From an uncultured Thermoleophilia bacterium (GTDB lineage: Bacteria > Actinomycetota > Thermoleophilia > UBA2241), in NCBI GenBank assembly GCA_903927755.1, contig CAIYOD010000017.1:1-43174 (forward strand): DNA of 43,174 bases, read 5' to 3'. Of the stretch, positions 15,205-24,382 are shown piece by piece (the stretch's first letter is position 1; each line of letters starts with the position of its first letter). Both the position numbers and the translations under genes were made by a program. The notes beneath the pieces are model-generated. The model had not been told where the DNA came from and made no database searches. It saw only the letters and a program-made list of their open reading frames with translations.

Positions 15205-16383
15205 ATGCGCAAGCGCGTGCTCCTCGTCCCCGACGGCATGGCCGACGAGCCGCAGGCGGGACTCGGCGGCAAGACGCCGCTGGAGGCCGCCGCGACGCCC
15301 GTCATGGACGGGCTCGCACGCGGCGGAATCTGCGGCCTCGCCCAGACGGTCCCCGACGGCATGTCGCCGGGCAGCGACGTCGCCAACCTCGCCGTGCTCG
15401 GGTACGACCCGGCCGCCGTCTTCAGCGGGCGCAGCCCGCTCGAGGCGGCCAGCCTCGGCGTCGAGCTCGGACCCGATGACGTCGCCTACCGGCTCAACCT
15501 CGTGACGGTGGCCGGCGGCCTCATGAAGGACAACACCGCCGGCCACATCGCAAACGACGATGCCCGGCGCTGCATCGCGGCCGTGCAGGCCGAGCTGGGT
15601 AGCGACGCCTACGAGTTCCACGTCGGCGTGAGTTACCGGCATCTGTTCGTCTGGCGCGGCGGGGCTGTGGTGCCGTGCACTCCGCCGCACGACATCCTCG
15701 ACCAGCCGGTCGACGGGTGTCTGCCCGGGGAAGCGGCCGGCGTGGCCGGCGACGGCTCACCGGCGGCGGAGCTCACGGCCCTCCAGGGTCGCGCGAGCGA
15801 GGTGCTCGAGCGCGTACGTCCGGGCACGAGCGCCTGGTTCTGGGGCGAGGGCACGGCCCCGAGGATCTCGCCGTTCCGCGACCACTTCGGCCTGAGCGCC
15901 GCCGTCGTCGGCGCCGTCGACCTCGTGCGCGGCATCGGGCGGCTCGCCGGGCTCGACATCGTCGACGTGCCCGGCGCCACCGGAGGCCTCGACACCGACT
16001 ACGGCGCCAAGGCGCGCGCCGCCGTCGAGGCCCTGGCCGATCATGACCTGGTCTGGGTGCACGTGGAGTCGCCGGACGAGGCCGGCCACATGGGCGACCT
16101 GCGCGAGAAGGTCCGCGCGATCGAGCTCGTGGACGCCGAGGTGCTCGCACCCATCATGGCCTGCGGCGCCCGCCCCGGCGTGCTCGTGGTCCCGGACCAC
16201 CTCACGCCGGTGCGCACGCGGACGCACGCGGCCGGCCCCGTGCCGTTCGCGATCAGCGACTCGCTGCCGGGCGTCGGTGGCGGGGGCGCCATGGCCTACG
16301 GCGAGTCGCAGGCGGCGACGACCGGCCTCTTCGTGGAGAACGGTCCTGCACTGATGCGGCTGTTCCTCGAGGCGACGGGGTAA
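15205..16383 (+). CDS. Archaeal-type cofactor-independent phosphoglycerate mutase (or related proposed homoserine kinase)
   Basis: 392 residues. GGAGGAGG lies just before the ATG at 15205; a GTG at 15181 is less likely. It belongs to the alkaline-phosphatase superfamily: VLLVPDGMAD near the N-terminus, MSPGSDVANLAVLGYDP, LVWVHVESPDEAGHMGD and VLVVPDHLTPVRTRTHA give the two-metal site. aPGAM interconverts 3- and 2-phosphoglycerate. A close subfamily next to threonine genes has been proposed to be a homoserine kinase, and hom is only two genes away. Two downstream genes consume 2-phosphoglycerate, which favours the mutase role. Both readings should be kept. Confidence 0.85.
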   Translation: MRKRVLLVPDGMADEPQAGLGGKTPLEAAATPVMDGLARGGICGLAQTVPDGMSPGSDVANLAVLGYDPAAVFSGRSPLEAASLGVELGPDDVAYRLNLVTVAGGLMKDNTAGHIANDDARRCIAAVQAELGSDAYEFHVGVSYRHLFVWRGGAVVPCTPPHDILDQPVDGCLPGEAAGVAGDGSPAAELTALQGRASEVLERVRPGTSAWFWGEGTAPRISPFRDHFGLSAAVVGAVDLVRGIGRLAGLDIVDVPGATGGLDTDYGAKARAAVEALADHDLVWVHVESPDEAGHMGDLREKVRAIELVDAEVLAPIMACGARPGVLVVPDHLTPVRTRTHAAGPVPFAISDSLPGVGGGGAMAYGESQAATTGLFVENGPALMRLFLEATG

Positions 16384-16389
16384 GAACCG

Positions 16390-16420
16390 GCCGGCGGCGC
16401 CGCTTCCGGCGGCCGCCGGC
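16390..16420 (+). terminator. Strong hairpin between the mutase and the glycosidase gene
   Basis: GCCGGCGGC (16390-16398) pairs with GCCGCCGGC (16412-16420), and GCCG (16399-16402) with CGGC (16407-16410), leaving a CTTC tetraloop and one bulged base. It starts 7 nt after the stop codon of the mutase gene. There is no U-tract, so partial termination or mRNA processing is as likely as full termination. Confidence 0.42.
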
Positions 16421-16440
16421 AAGCACGAGCCAGGGAGGCG

Positions 16441-18681
16441 GTGGCTGCGGCGGTGAGCTCGTCCCAGGAACAGCCAGAACGGCAGCCCTCCGGGCGGCAG
16501 GCCGCCGCGCGCGAGCGCGCGGCGGACGAGCCCGTCGTCACGACGACGAGCGCGGAGCGCTACGTCATGGGCGGCGGGCGCGCGTCCCGGCTCGCGATCA
16601 AAGAGGGCGACCTCTTCCTCTATACCAACGAGCTCGGGCAGGTGCCGGGGACCGAGAACTCGGTCCTCGGGCTCTACTACCGCGACACGCGGTACCTCAG
16701 CCGCCACGAGCTCACGATCGCCGGCCGCCAGCCGGTGCTGCTCAGCGCCAGCGCCGACCGTGGCTACTCGGCGACGGTGGAGCTCACCAACCTCGAGGCG
16801 CGCACCGCCGACGGGCGCACGCTGCCGCAGGCGAGCGTGCACGTGCGCCGCACGCGCTTCGTCTCGGACCGGCTCTACGAGCTCCTGCGCGTGCAGAACT
16901 ACCATCAGCTCGCGGTGGAACTCGTCATCGACCTCCACTTCGACGCGGACTTCGCCGACCTGTTCGAGGTCCGTGGGAGCCGCCGCCGGCGGCGGGGCTC
17001 GCGACTCGCGCCGCGGATCGCCGACAGCGCCCTGACGCTCTCCTATCTCGGACTGGACGAGGTGACGCGGCAGACGATCATCCACTTTCACGATCGCCCG
17101 GAGTCAATCAAGCAGGGCAGGGCGCGGTACCGGCTGCGTCTGCCGGCCGGCGGACGCGCCGTCATCCGCTACGACGTCCAGGTCGTGGGACCGGGGGCGC
17201 CGGGGGAGGCCGGCGGTGAGTTCAACGCGCGCCTCGGGGCGCTGCGGCACGAGCACGAGCGCTGGGAGTCTGAAGCCACCGGCATCTTCACCGACAACGA
17301 CCAGCTGAACCGGGCGCTGCGCCGCGGGCAGGACGACCTGCGCCTGCTGTCGACGGTCATCGACGGTGACCGGGTGCCGCTCTCCGGGCTTCCGTGGTTC
17401 GTGGCGCCCTTCGGCCGCGAGATGACGTTCGTGGGTCTCGAGACCCTGCTGCTCGACCTCCGCTGGGCGCAGTCGGCGGTCTCGTTCCTCGGGCGCCGCC
17501 AGGGCACGGTCGACAATACGTTCCGCGAGGAGCAGCCCGGCAAGATCATGCACGAGCTGCGGCGCGGCGAGCTCGCGGCGGTGCGCGCCGTGCCGCACAC
17601 GCCGTACTACGGCTCGGTGGACGCCACGGCGCTCTGGCTGCTGCTGGTCGCCGAGCTCGCCGTGTGGACCGGCGACCTCGACGGGTTCGAGATGCGCGCG
17701 GCCGCCGTGGACGCCGCGCTCGGCTGGATCGACGGCCCGGGCGACCCCGACGGCGACGGCTTCGTGGAGTACGAGCGCCGCTCGCGCGTGGGCCTGCGTA
17801 ATCAGGGCTGGCGCGATTCCTACGACGCCGTGGTGCACGACGACGGCGCCCCGGCCGAGGGACCGATCGCACTCGCCGAAACCCAGGGCTACGTCTACTA
17901 CGCCAAGCGCCGTCTGGCGGCCGTGTACGGCCAGCTCGGCGACGTGGAGCGCGCGGAGCGGCTGGCGCAGTCCGCCACTCGGCTCAAGCGCTCCTTCAAC
18001 GAGCGCTTCTGGATGGAGGACGAGGGCTTCTACGCCATGGCGCTCGACGGGCAGAAGCGTCAGGTCCGGTCGGTCTCGTCGACCATCGGCCACGCGCTGT
18101 GGTCGCGGATCGTCGCGGAGGAGCACATCCCGGACGTGGTGCACCGCCTGATGGCTCCGGACATGTTCACCGGCTGGGGCATCCGCACGCTCAGCAAGGA
18201 CACACGCTTCTACAACCCGGTGAGCTTCTACAACGGCAGCGTGTGGCCGTTCGACACCGCGCTCATCGCGAACGGCCTCAAGAAGCACGGCTACGTGCAG
18301 GAGGCGGGCCGCCTCGCCTGGGGTCTGGTGGAGGCGGCCACCGCGCACGAGTACTCGCGCCTGCCGGAGATGTTCTGCGGCTTCACGCGGCAGGCGGTCG
18401 ACCGGCCGGTCTCCTTCCCCATGGCCTGCTCTCCGGACGCCAATTCGGCGGCCGCCCTGTTCCTCGTCCTGCAGTCGATGCTCGGCATCTACGCGCAGGC
18501 CGAGGAGAACATCGTCTACGTGCACAATCCCGTGCTGCCGCGCTGGCTGGGCGAGGTCACGCTCAGCAACCTGCGCGTCGGCCGCACCACCATGCGCCTG
18601 CGCTTCCGCCGCGAGGGGGCCCAGACCAGCTTCTCCGTGCTCGACAAGCAGGGTCCGGGGCGTATCGTGGTGGTAGAGTGA
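16441..18681 (+). CDS. Glycogen-debranching-enzyme-like glycosidase (amylo-alpha-1,6-glucosidase family)
   Basis: 746 residues. After a low-complexity N-terminus (1-45) comes a beta-sandwich domain like the bacterial debranching-enzyme N-terminal domain (GDLFLYTNELGQVPG, GLYYRDTRYLSRHEL). Residues about 290-700 form an alpha/alpha-barrel: SGLPWFVAPFGREM, RNQGWRDSYDAV with likely acids nearby, GWGIRTLSKDTRFYNPVSFYNGSVWPFDTALIANGL. Such enzymes hydrolyse alpha-1,6 or related alpha-glucosidic bonds; the exact substrate is unknown. No signal peptide is seen, so it should be cytoplasmic and act on storage glycogen or oligosaccharides, feeding sugars to the glycolytic genes around it. The SD is only 2 nt from the GTG at 16441; the GTG at 16453 is an alternative. 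Confidence 0.85.
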   Translation: MAAAVSSSQEQPERQPSGRQAAARERAADEPVVTTTSAERYVMGGGRASRLAIKEGDLFLYTNELGQVPGTENSVLGLYYRDTRYLSRHELTIAGRQPVLLSASADRGYSATVELTNLEARTADGRTLPQASVHVRRTRFVSDRLYELLRVQNYHQLAVELVIDLHFDADFADLFEVRGSRRRRRGSRLAPRIADSALTLSYLGLDEVTRQTIIHFHDRPESIKQGRARYRLRLPAGGRAVIRYDVQVVGPGAPGEAGGEFNARLGALRHEHERWESEATGIFTDNDQLNRALRRGQDDLRLLSTVIDGDRVPLSGLPWFVAPFGREMTFVGLETLLLDLRWAQSAVSFLGRRQGTVDNTFREEQPGKIMHELRRGELAAVRAVPHTPYYGSVDATALWLLLVAELAVWTGDLDGFEMRAAAVDAALGWIDGPGDPDGDGFVEYERRSRVGLRNQGWRDSYDAVVHDDGAPAEGPIALAETQGYVYYAKRRLAAVYGQLGDVERAERLAQSATRLKRSFNERFWMEDEGFYAMALDGQKRQVRSVSSTIGHALWSRIVAEEHIPDVVHRLMAPDMFTGWGIRTLSKDTRFYNPVSFYNGSVWPFDTALIANGLKKHGYVQEAGRLAWGLVEAATAHEYSRLPEMFCGFTRQAVDRPVSFPMACSPDANSAAALFLVLQSMLGIYAQAEENIVYVHNPVLPRWLGEVTLSNLRVGRTTMRLRFRREGAQTSFSVLDKQGPGRIVVVE

Positions 18682-18712
18682 CGCCTCACGGAGCGTCGGG
18701 GGGACGAGCGCA

Positions 18713-19495
18713 GTGACCGAGCTCACCATCGCCCACATCAGCGACATCCACGCCGGGTCGCCGTACTTCGTGCCGAGCCTCATGGATCGGGTGGTCATCG
18801 AGCTCAACGAGCTCAAGCCGGACATCGTCCTGTGCGCCGGCGACCTCACCGAGATGGGCTTCCGCCAGGACTACATGACGGCGCTCGAGTACCTCAAGCG
18901 CATCGAGGCGCCGCTGGTCGTCGTGCCGGGCAACCACGACTCGCGCAATGTCGGCTACGTCCACTTCGAGGAGCTCATCGGGCCGCGCGGCAACTCGCTG
19001 ATGATGGGCGACGTCGCCATCGTGGCGCTCGACTCGAGCGAGCCGGACCTCGACTACGGGCAGATCGGCCGGGCGCGCTACGGCTGGCTGCGCGAGCAGT
19101 ACGCCCGGCCCGCCGCCTTCCGCATCTTCATGCTGCATCACCACCTGCTGCCGATCCCCGGCACGGGGCGCGAGCGCAGCATGGTCCTCGACGCCGGCGA
19201 CCTTCTCGAGGTGCTGCAGGAGTGCCGCGTGAACCTCGTACTCTCCGGCCACAAGCACGTTCCGTATGCGTGGCGGCTCGAGCACCTCTTCGTCGTCAAC
19301 GCCGGGACCTGCTCCTCCCTGCGTCTCCGGGGCAACACCAAAGCGTGCTACAACCTCATCCGGATCGAGGGTGACCGGGTACAGGTGGCGCGCAAGTACC
19401 CGTTCCACGGGGAGGAGACGCTCATCGACTTCGTGCCCTCGACGGGGTCGTTCGACAAGTACATCTGCCCCGTGCCTCAGGAGGAGAGCAGATAG
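18713..19495 (+). CDS. Calcineurin-like metallophosphoesterase
   Basis: 260 residues with the full set of motifs: HISDIHAG (D-x-H), CAGDLTE (GD-x), VPGNHDS (GNHD), MLHHHL and LSGHKHVPY (GH-x-H). The layout resembles Icc/CpdA-type cyclic nucleotide phosphodiesterases. No signal peptide is visible, so it is cytoplasmic. It lies 31 nt after the glycosidase gene and 23 nt before cyclic 2,3-diphosphoglycerate synthetase. Its position and its likely activity on cyclic phosphoesters make it a candidate for opening the cyclic phosphoanhydride made by the next two genes; this is inference from context. A cAMP or other phosphodiesterase role is possible. Confidence 0.87.
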   Translation: MTELTIAHISDIHAGSPYFVPSLMDRVVIELNELKPDIVLCAGDLTEMGFRQDYMTALEYLKRIEAPLVVVPGNHDSRNVGYVHFEELIGPRGNSLMMGDVAIVALDSSEPDLDYGQIGRARYGWLREQYARPAAFRIFMLHHHLLPIPGTGRERSMVLDAGDLLEVLQECRVNLVLSGHKHVPYAWRLEHLFVVNAGTCSSLRLRGNTKACYNLIRIEGDRVQVARKYPFHGEETLIDFVPSTGSFDKYICPVPQEESR

Positions 19496-19518
19496 ACACT
19501 CGCCTGCCGCGAGCCGTC

Positions 19519-20943
19519 GTGCTCGTCGACGGCGAACACTACCCACCCGTGGTCGCGGCCGCCGTCGCGCGGCTCCGCGACGCCTACTCCGTGGAGGCCG
19601 GGATCTTCGCCGGCGGCCGCGAGAAGCTGCGCGGGGACTCCGGGAACGGCGACGGCGGCCCCGGCGACGGCCTGGCCGCCCTTGCGGCCGAGATCGGCGT
19701 CCCGCGGCTGGACGCCGTGGAGCCGCGGTCGGCATCCGCACACGAGGTGCTCGACGCGGTGCGGAGCATCCTGCGTACCGCCCGCGCGGATGCGCTCGTC
19801 GACCTCTCCGACGAGCCGGTCGTCGGCTACCGCGAGCGGTTCCTGCTCATGAGCGCGGCCCTCGCCGAGGGCGCGGCCTACGTGGCTGCGGATACCGAGG
19901 TGCGGCCGCAGGCGTTCGCGCGGCTCACGGCCACTCCGTCTCTCGCCGTGATCGGCACCGGCAAGCGCGTCGGCAAGACCGCCGTGAGCGGCTGGCTGGC
20001 GCGGCGGCTGGACGCCGCCCGGCGGGCGGACGGCGGCGTCGTCGTCCTCGCCATGGGCCGCGGCGGCCCGCCGGAGCCGGAGCTCATCCACGGCGGCGAC
20101 GGGCTCGGCCCCGCTGAACTGCTCGCCGCCTCCCGCGCCGGCCGCCACGCCGCCAGCGACTGCTACGAGGATGCGGTGTTGGCCGGCGTGACCACCGTCG
20201 GGTGCCGGCGCTGTGGCGGCGGCCTCGCCGGCATGACCTTCGACGACAACGTGCGCGAGGCGCTGCCGCTCCTGGACGGTCTCGGCGCCGCGCTGGCCGT
20301 GATCGAAGGCAGCGGCGCCGTGGTGCCGCCGGTGGCCGCCGACGCCACGTTGTGCGTGGCCGGAGCGGCCCAGCCGGTCGACTACATCACCGGTTTCCTC
20401 GGCACCTATCGCCTGCTGCTGAGTGACGCTCTGCTGCTGACCCAGTGCGAGCCTCCCTTCGCCACGCCGGGCGAAGTGCGCGCCGTCACTGCGGCCGCGA
20501 GGGCCGTCAAGCCGGGCCTAGAGGTGGTGCCGACGGTGTTCCGGCCGCGGCCGGCGCAGCCGGTCCGCGGCCGGCGCGTCGCCTTCTTCACCACAGCGCC
20601 CGAGTCGGCCGCGCCGCAGCTCGCGGCAGCGCTCGCCGCGGATCACGGCGCCGAGGTGGTGCTGGTGTCCTGCGACCTCGCCGACCGCCGCCGGCTGCCC
20701 GAGGCCGTGAAGCGCGCGGCCGCCGAGGCCGAGGTGTTCCTCACAGAGATCAAGGCGGCGGCGGTCGACGTCGTCGCCGAGGGCGCCGCCGCCGCCGGCC
20801 GCGAGCTCGTGTTCTGCGACAACGAGCCCGTGGCGCTCGAGCACGACCTGGGCGCGACCGTCGACCGGCTGGCGGCGCTCGCCGGCGAGCGCTACGCCCG
20901 CGCCGCGGACGCGCCGTCCCGAGCTCGCGACGAGGGAGCGTGA
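19519..20943 (+). CDS. cpgS: Cyclic 2,3-diphosphoglycerate synthetase
   Basis: 474 residues from the GTG at 19519. The start motif LVDGEHYPPVV, a nucleotide P-loop GTGKRVGKTAVSGWL (from residue 146) and VLAMGRGGPPEPELI match the cDPGS enzyme described from Methanothermus fervidus. It closes 2,3-diphosphoglycerate into the cyclic anhydride with ATP. Later segments GVTTVGCRRCGGGLAGM (two Cys close together) and VIEGSGAVVPPVAAD are also typical. The SD GGAGGA (19481-19486) is 30 nt upstream of this GTG, so translation may begin at a non-standard codon such as ATA 19492 or CTG 19504, adding up to nine residues. The next gene starts 2 nt after its stop. Confidence 0.85.
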   Translation: MLVDGEHYPPVVAAAVARLRDAYSVEAGIFAGGREKLRGDSGNGDGGPGDGLAALAAEIGVPRLDAVEPRSASAHEVLDAVRSILRTARADALVDLSDEPVVGYRERFLLMSAALAEGAAYVAADTEVRPQAFARLTATPSLAVIGTGKRVGKTAVSGWLARRLDAARRADGGVVVLAMGRGGPPEPELIHGGDGLGPAELLAASRAGRHAASDCYEDAVLAGVTTVGCRRCGGGLAGMTFDDNVREALPLLDGLGAALAVIEGSGAVVPPVAADATLCVAGAAQPVDYITGFLGTYRLLLSDALLLTQCEPPFATPGEVRAVTAAARAVKPGLEVVPTVFRPRPAQPVRGRRVAFFTTAPESAAPQLAAALAADHGAEVVLVSCDLADRRRLPEAVKRAAAEAEVFLTEIKAAAVDVVAEGAAAAGRELVFCDNEPVALEHDLGATVDRLAALAGERYARAADAPSRARDEGA

Positions 20944-20945
20944 CG

Positions 20946-21905
20946 GTGGCCGAGCACCGCGACATCCCGCTCATCGACGAGGGCGACTACCAGGCGCCGT
21001 TCAGCAAGGGCCTCATGGCGCAGACGCTCATGTCGACCGGGCTGGCGCCCGAGCGCGCCTACAACGTGGCGGCCGCCGTGGAGCGGCGCCTGCGGCGCCG
21101 CGGGCCGGCGGCCCTCACCCTCGCCGATCTCCAGGAGATCGCGCGCGACCAGCTCGGGCCGGAGCAGGGCGACATCCTGATCGAGCGCTTCCGTCAGTGG
21201 CAGAAGCTGCGCCGCCTCGAAACGCCGCTCATCATCCTCATCGGCGGCGCCACGGGGGTGGGCAAGAGCACGCTGGCGACCCAGCTGGCGCACCGCCTCG
21301 GCATCACCCGCCTGATCGGCACCGACATGGTGCGCCAGACCATGCGCGCCTTCTTCGCTCCCGAGCTCATGCCCGCCATCCACACCTCGTCGTTCGACGC
21401 CGCCTCGGCGGTGCGCGTGCCGGTGCCGCGGGAGACCGACCTGAGCAAGATGGGCTTCATCGAGCAGACCAAGGCCGTCTCGGTGGGCATCGAGGCGCTC
21501 GTCCAGCGGGGCGTCGACGAGGCGCAGCGGATGGTGGTAGAGGGCGTGCACCTCGTCCCCGGGTACCTCGACACGTCGCGATGGGGGGAGGCGATCGTGC
21601 TCGAGTTCATGCTCGCAATCGCCGACAAGGAGCGGCACCGCAGCAACTTCACCGTGCGCGAGTGGGAGACCGGCGGCATCCGGCCGCTGCGGCGTTACCT
21701 CGAGCACTTCGCCGAGATCCGCCGCATCCAGAAGTACATGGTCGGGCGGGCGCAGGCGCTCGGCGTACCGGTCATCGACGGGCCCAGCCTCGACGACAAT
21801 CTGAGCGAGGTGCTCGGCCTGATCTTGCGCCGCGTCGAGGAAGAGGGCGGCGTGGACGCGCCCGCTCGGAAGCCCGCGGCCGAAGGGGACGAGGCGACGG
21901 CGTGA
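20946..21905 (+). CDS. 2-phosphoglycerate kinase
   Basis: 319 residues. GAGGGAG lies about 7 nt before the GTG at 20946. The N-terminal 90 residues form an ATP-cone-like domain (PLIDEGDYQAPFSKGLMAQTL, AYNVAAAVERRL). A P-loop kinase domain follows with GGATGVGKST (100-109), TRLIGTDMVRQTMR and VVEGVHLVPGYL. This is the architecture of the M. fervidus-type 2-phosphoglycerate kinase, which makes 2,3-diphosphoglycerate from 2-phosphoglycerate and ATP. The product is the substrate of the synthetase encoded just upstream, so the pair makes cyclic 2,3-diphosphoglycerate. The tail is Glu/Ala-rich. It is the last gene of the plus-strand run before rho. Confidence 0.87.
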   Translation: MAEHRDIPLIDEGDYQAPFSKGLMAQTLMSTGLAPERAYNVAAAVERRLRRRGPAALTLADLQEIARDQLGPEQGDILIERFRQWQKLRRLETPLIILIGGATGVGKSTLATQLAHRLGITRLIGTDMVRQTMRAFFAPELMPAIHTSSFDAASAVRVPVPRETDLSKMGFIEQTKAVSVGIEALVQRGVDEAQRMVVEGVHLVPGYLDTSRWGEAIVLEFMLAIADKERHRSNFTVREWETGGIRPLRRYLEHFAEIRRIQKYMVGRAQALGVPVIDGPSLDDNLSEVLGLILRRVEEEGGVDAPARKPAAEGDEATA

Positions 21906-22070
21906 GGCGGGCTCTTCAGTTTCGCCGCCACCGTCCGATAGACTAGGCGCACCCCCGGTCCACCGCTGCCGACCCAGGCGCGCAGCCGGATCACGTCCCA
22001 CACCCGAGCCCCACGAGGTTACTGGGAATCTCTTGCGCGGTATGACATACTTGAAAGCGGAGCCCGCACG

Positions 22071-22120
22071 GACTCCATCTTCCATCGCACGTCCACCTTT
22101 ACTCGTACGGCATCTCCCCA
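22071..22120 (+). promoter_or_regulatory. C-rich, G-poor leader of rho (candidate rut site)
   Basis: The 266-nt gap before rho (21906-22171) holds a -10-like TAGACT (21939-21944) and then a C-rich stretch. In 22071-22120 I count 22 C and 6 G, with many YC dinucleotides (TCTTCC, GTCCACC, TCTCCCC). Such bubbles are where Rho loads on RNA, and rho leaders in other bacteria are attenuated by Rho itself. Autoregulation here is inference. Confidence 0.4.
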
Positions 22121-22171
22121 TCGCGATCGCGCACCGCGTCGCACACAGGATGCCAGGAGTCCCGGGAGCCC

Positions 22172-23905
<1,734 letters not shown>

Positions 23906-23926
23906 CAGAACGCGGCGCGGCTGCCG

Positions 23927-23978
23927 CGCCCATCCGCGGGCCCCTCGCGTTCGCCGAGGGGAGCGGTTCGGATGGGCG
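23927..23978 (+). terminator. Two-part hairpin between rho and rpmE
   Basis: CGCCCATCCG (23927-23936) pairs with CGGATGGGCG (23969-23978), and inside it CCCCTCG (23941-23947) pairs with CGAGGGG (23955-23961). It starts 22 nt after the rho stop. The right arm overlaps the -35 box of the rpmE promoter, so the same DNA ends one unit and begins the next. No U-tract follows. Confidence 0.5.
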
Positions 23979-23996
23979 TGGGGTTCGTGGTATCAT
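23967..23996 (+). promoter_or_regulatory. rpmE promoter
   Basis: TTCGGA (23967-23972) and TATCAT (23991-23996) are 18 nt apart, giving a leader of about 57 nt before the rpmE ATG at 24061. Confidence 0.5.
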
Positions 23997-24060
23997 CCCG
24001 CTTCGGCCCTGCGCCGTGTCGCGTCACCACCGGGTTTGCTCCCAGAAGGGATCCGTTCAG

Positions 24061-24375
24061 ATGAAGAAAGACATCCATCCGCAGTACGAAGAAGCGACCG
24101 TGCACTGCAGCTGCGGCAACACGTTCACGACGCGCAGCACCAAGAAGGAGCTGCACGTGGAACTCTGCTCGCAGTGCCACCCGTTCTACACGGGCAAGCA
24201 GAAGCTCGTGGACTCGGGCGGCCGCGTCGACCGCTTCAAGAAGCGTCTCCAGAAGAAGTCCGACGAGCCGGTCAAGCCGAAGGTCAAGGCCCCCAAGGCC
24301 GAAGCTCCCAAGCCTGAGCCGGTGGCCGTCGCCGCCGAGGTCGCACCCGAGGCCGCCGAGACGACCGAGTCCTGA
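24061..24375 (+). CDS. rpmE: 50S ribosomal protein L31, zinc-binding form, with long C-terminal tail
   Basis: 104 residues, against about 70 for typical L31. The N-terminal 65 residues are classic L31 ([46 protein letters not shown]), with Cys16, Cys18, Cys36 and Cys39 as the zinc site. This is the zinc-dependent (C+) type. The extra 35 residues are first Lys/Pro-rich ([16 protein letters not shown]), then acidic and Ala-rich. The protein joins the two ribosomal subunits at the central protuberance. AGAAGGG lies upstream of the ATG, and thyX follows after 7 nt. Confidence 0.94.
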   Translation: MKKDIHPQYEEATVHCSCGNTFTTRSTKKELHVELCSQCHPFYTGKQKLVDSGGRVDRFKKRLQKKSDEPVKPKVKAPKAEAPKPEPVAVAAEVAPEAAETTES

Positions 24376-24382
24376 CGCAGAG

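Noticed and set aside
18674-18679. TAGAGT just before the metallophosphoesterase gene as a promoter
   Set aside because: It spans the codons at the end of the glycosidase gene, is 34 nt from the GTG and lacks a -35 box; the gene reads as part of the upstream run.
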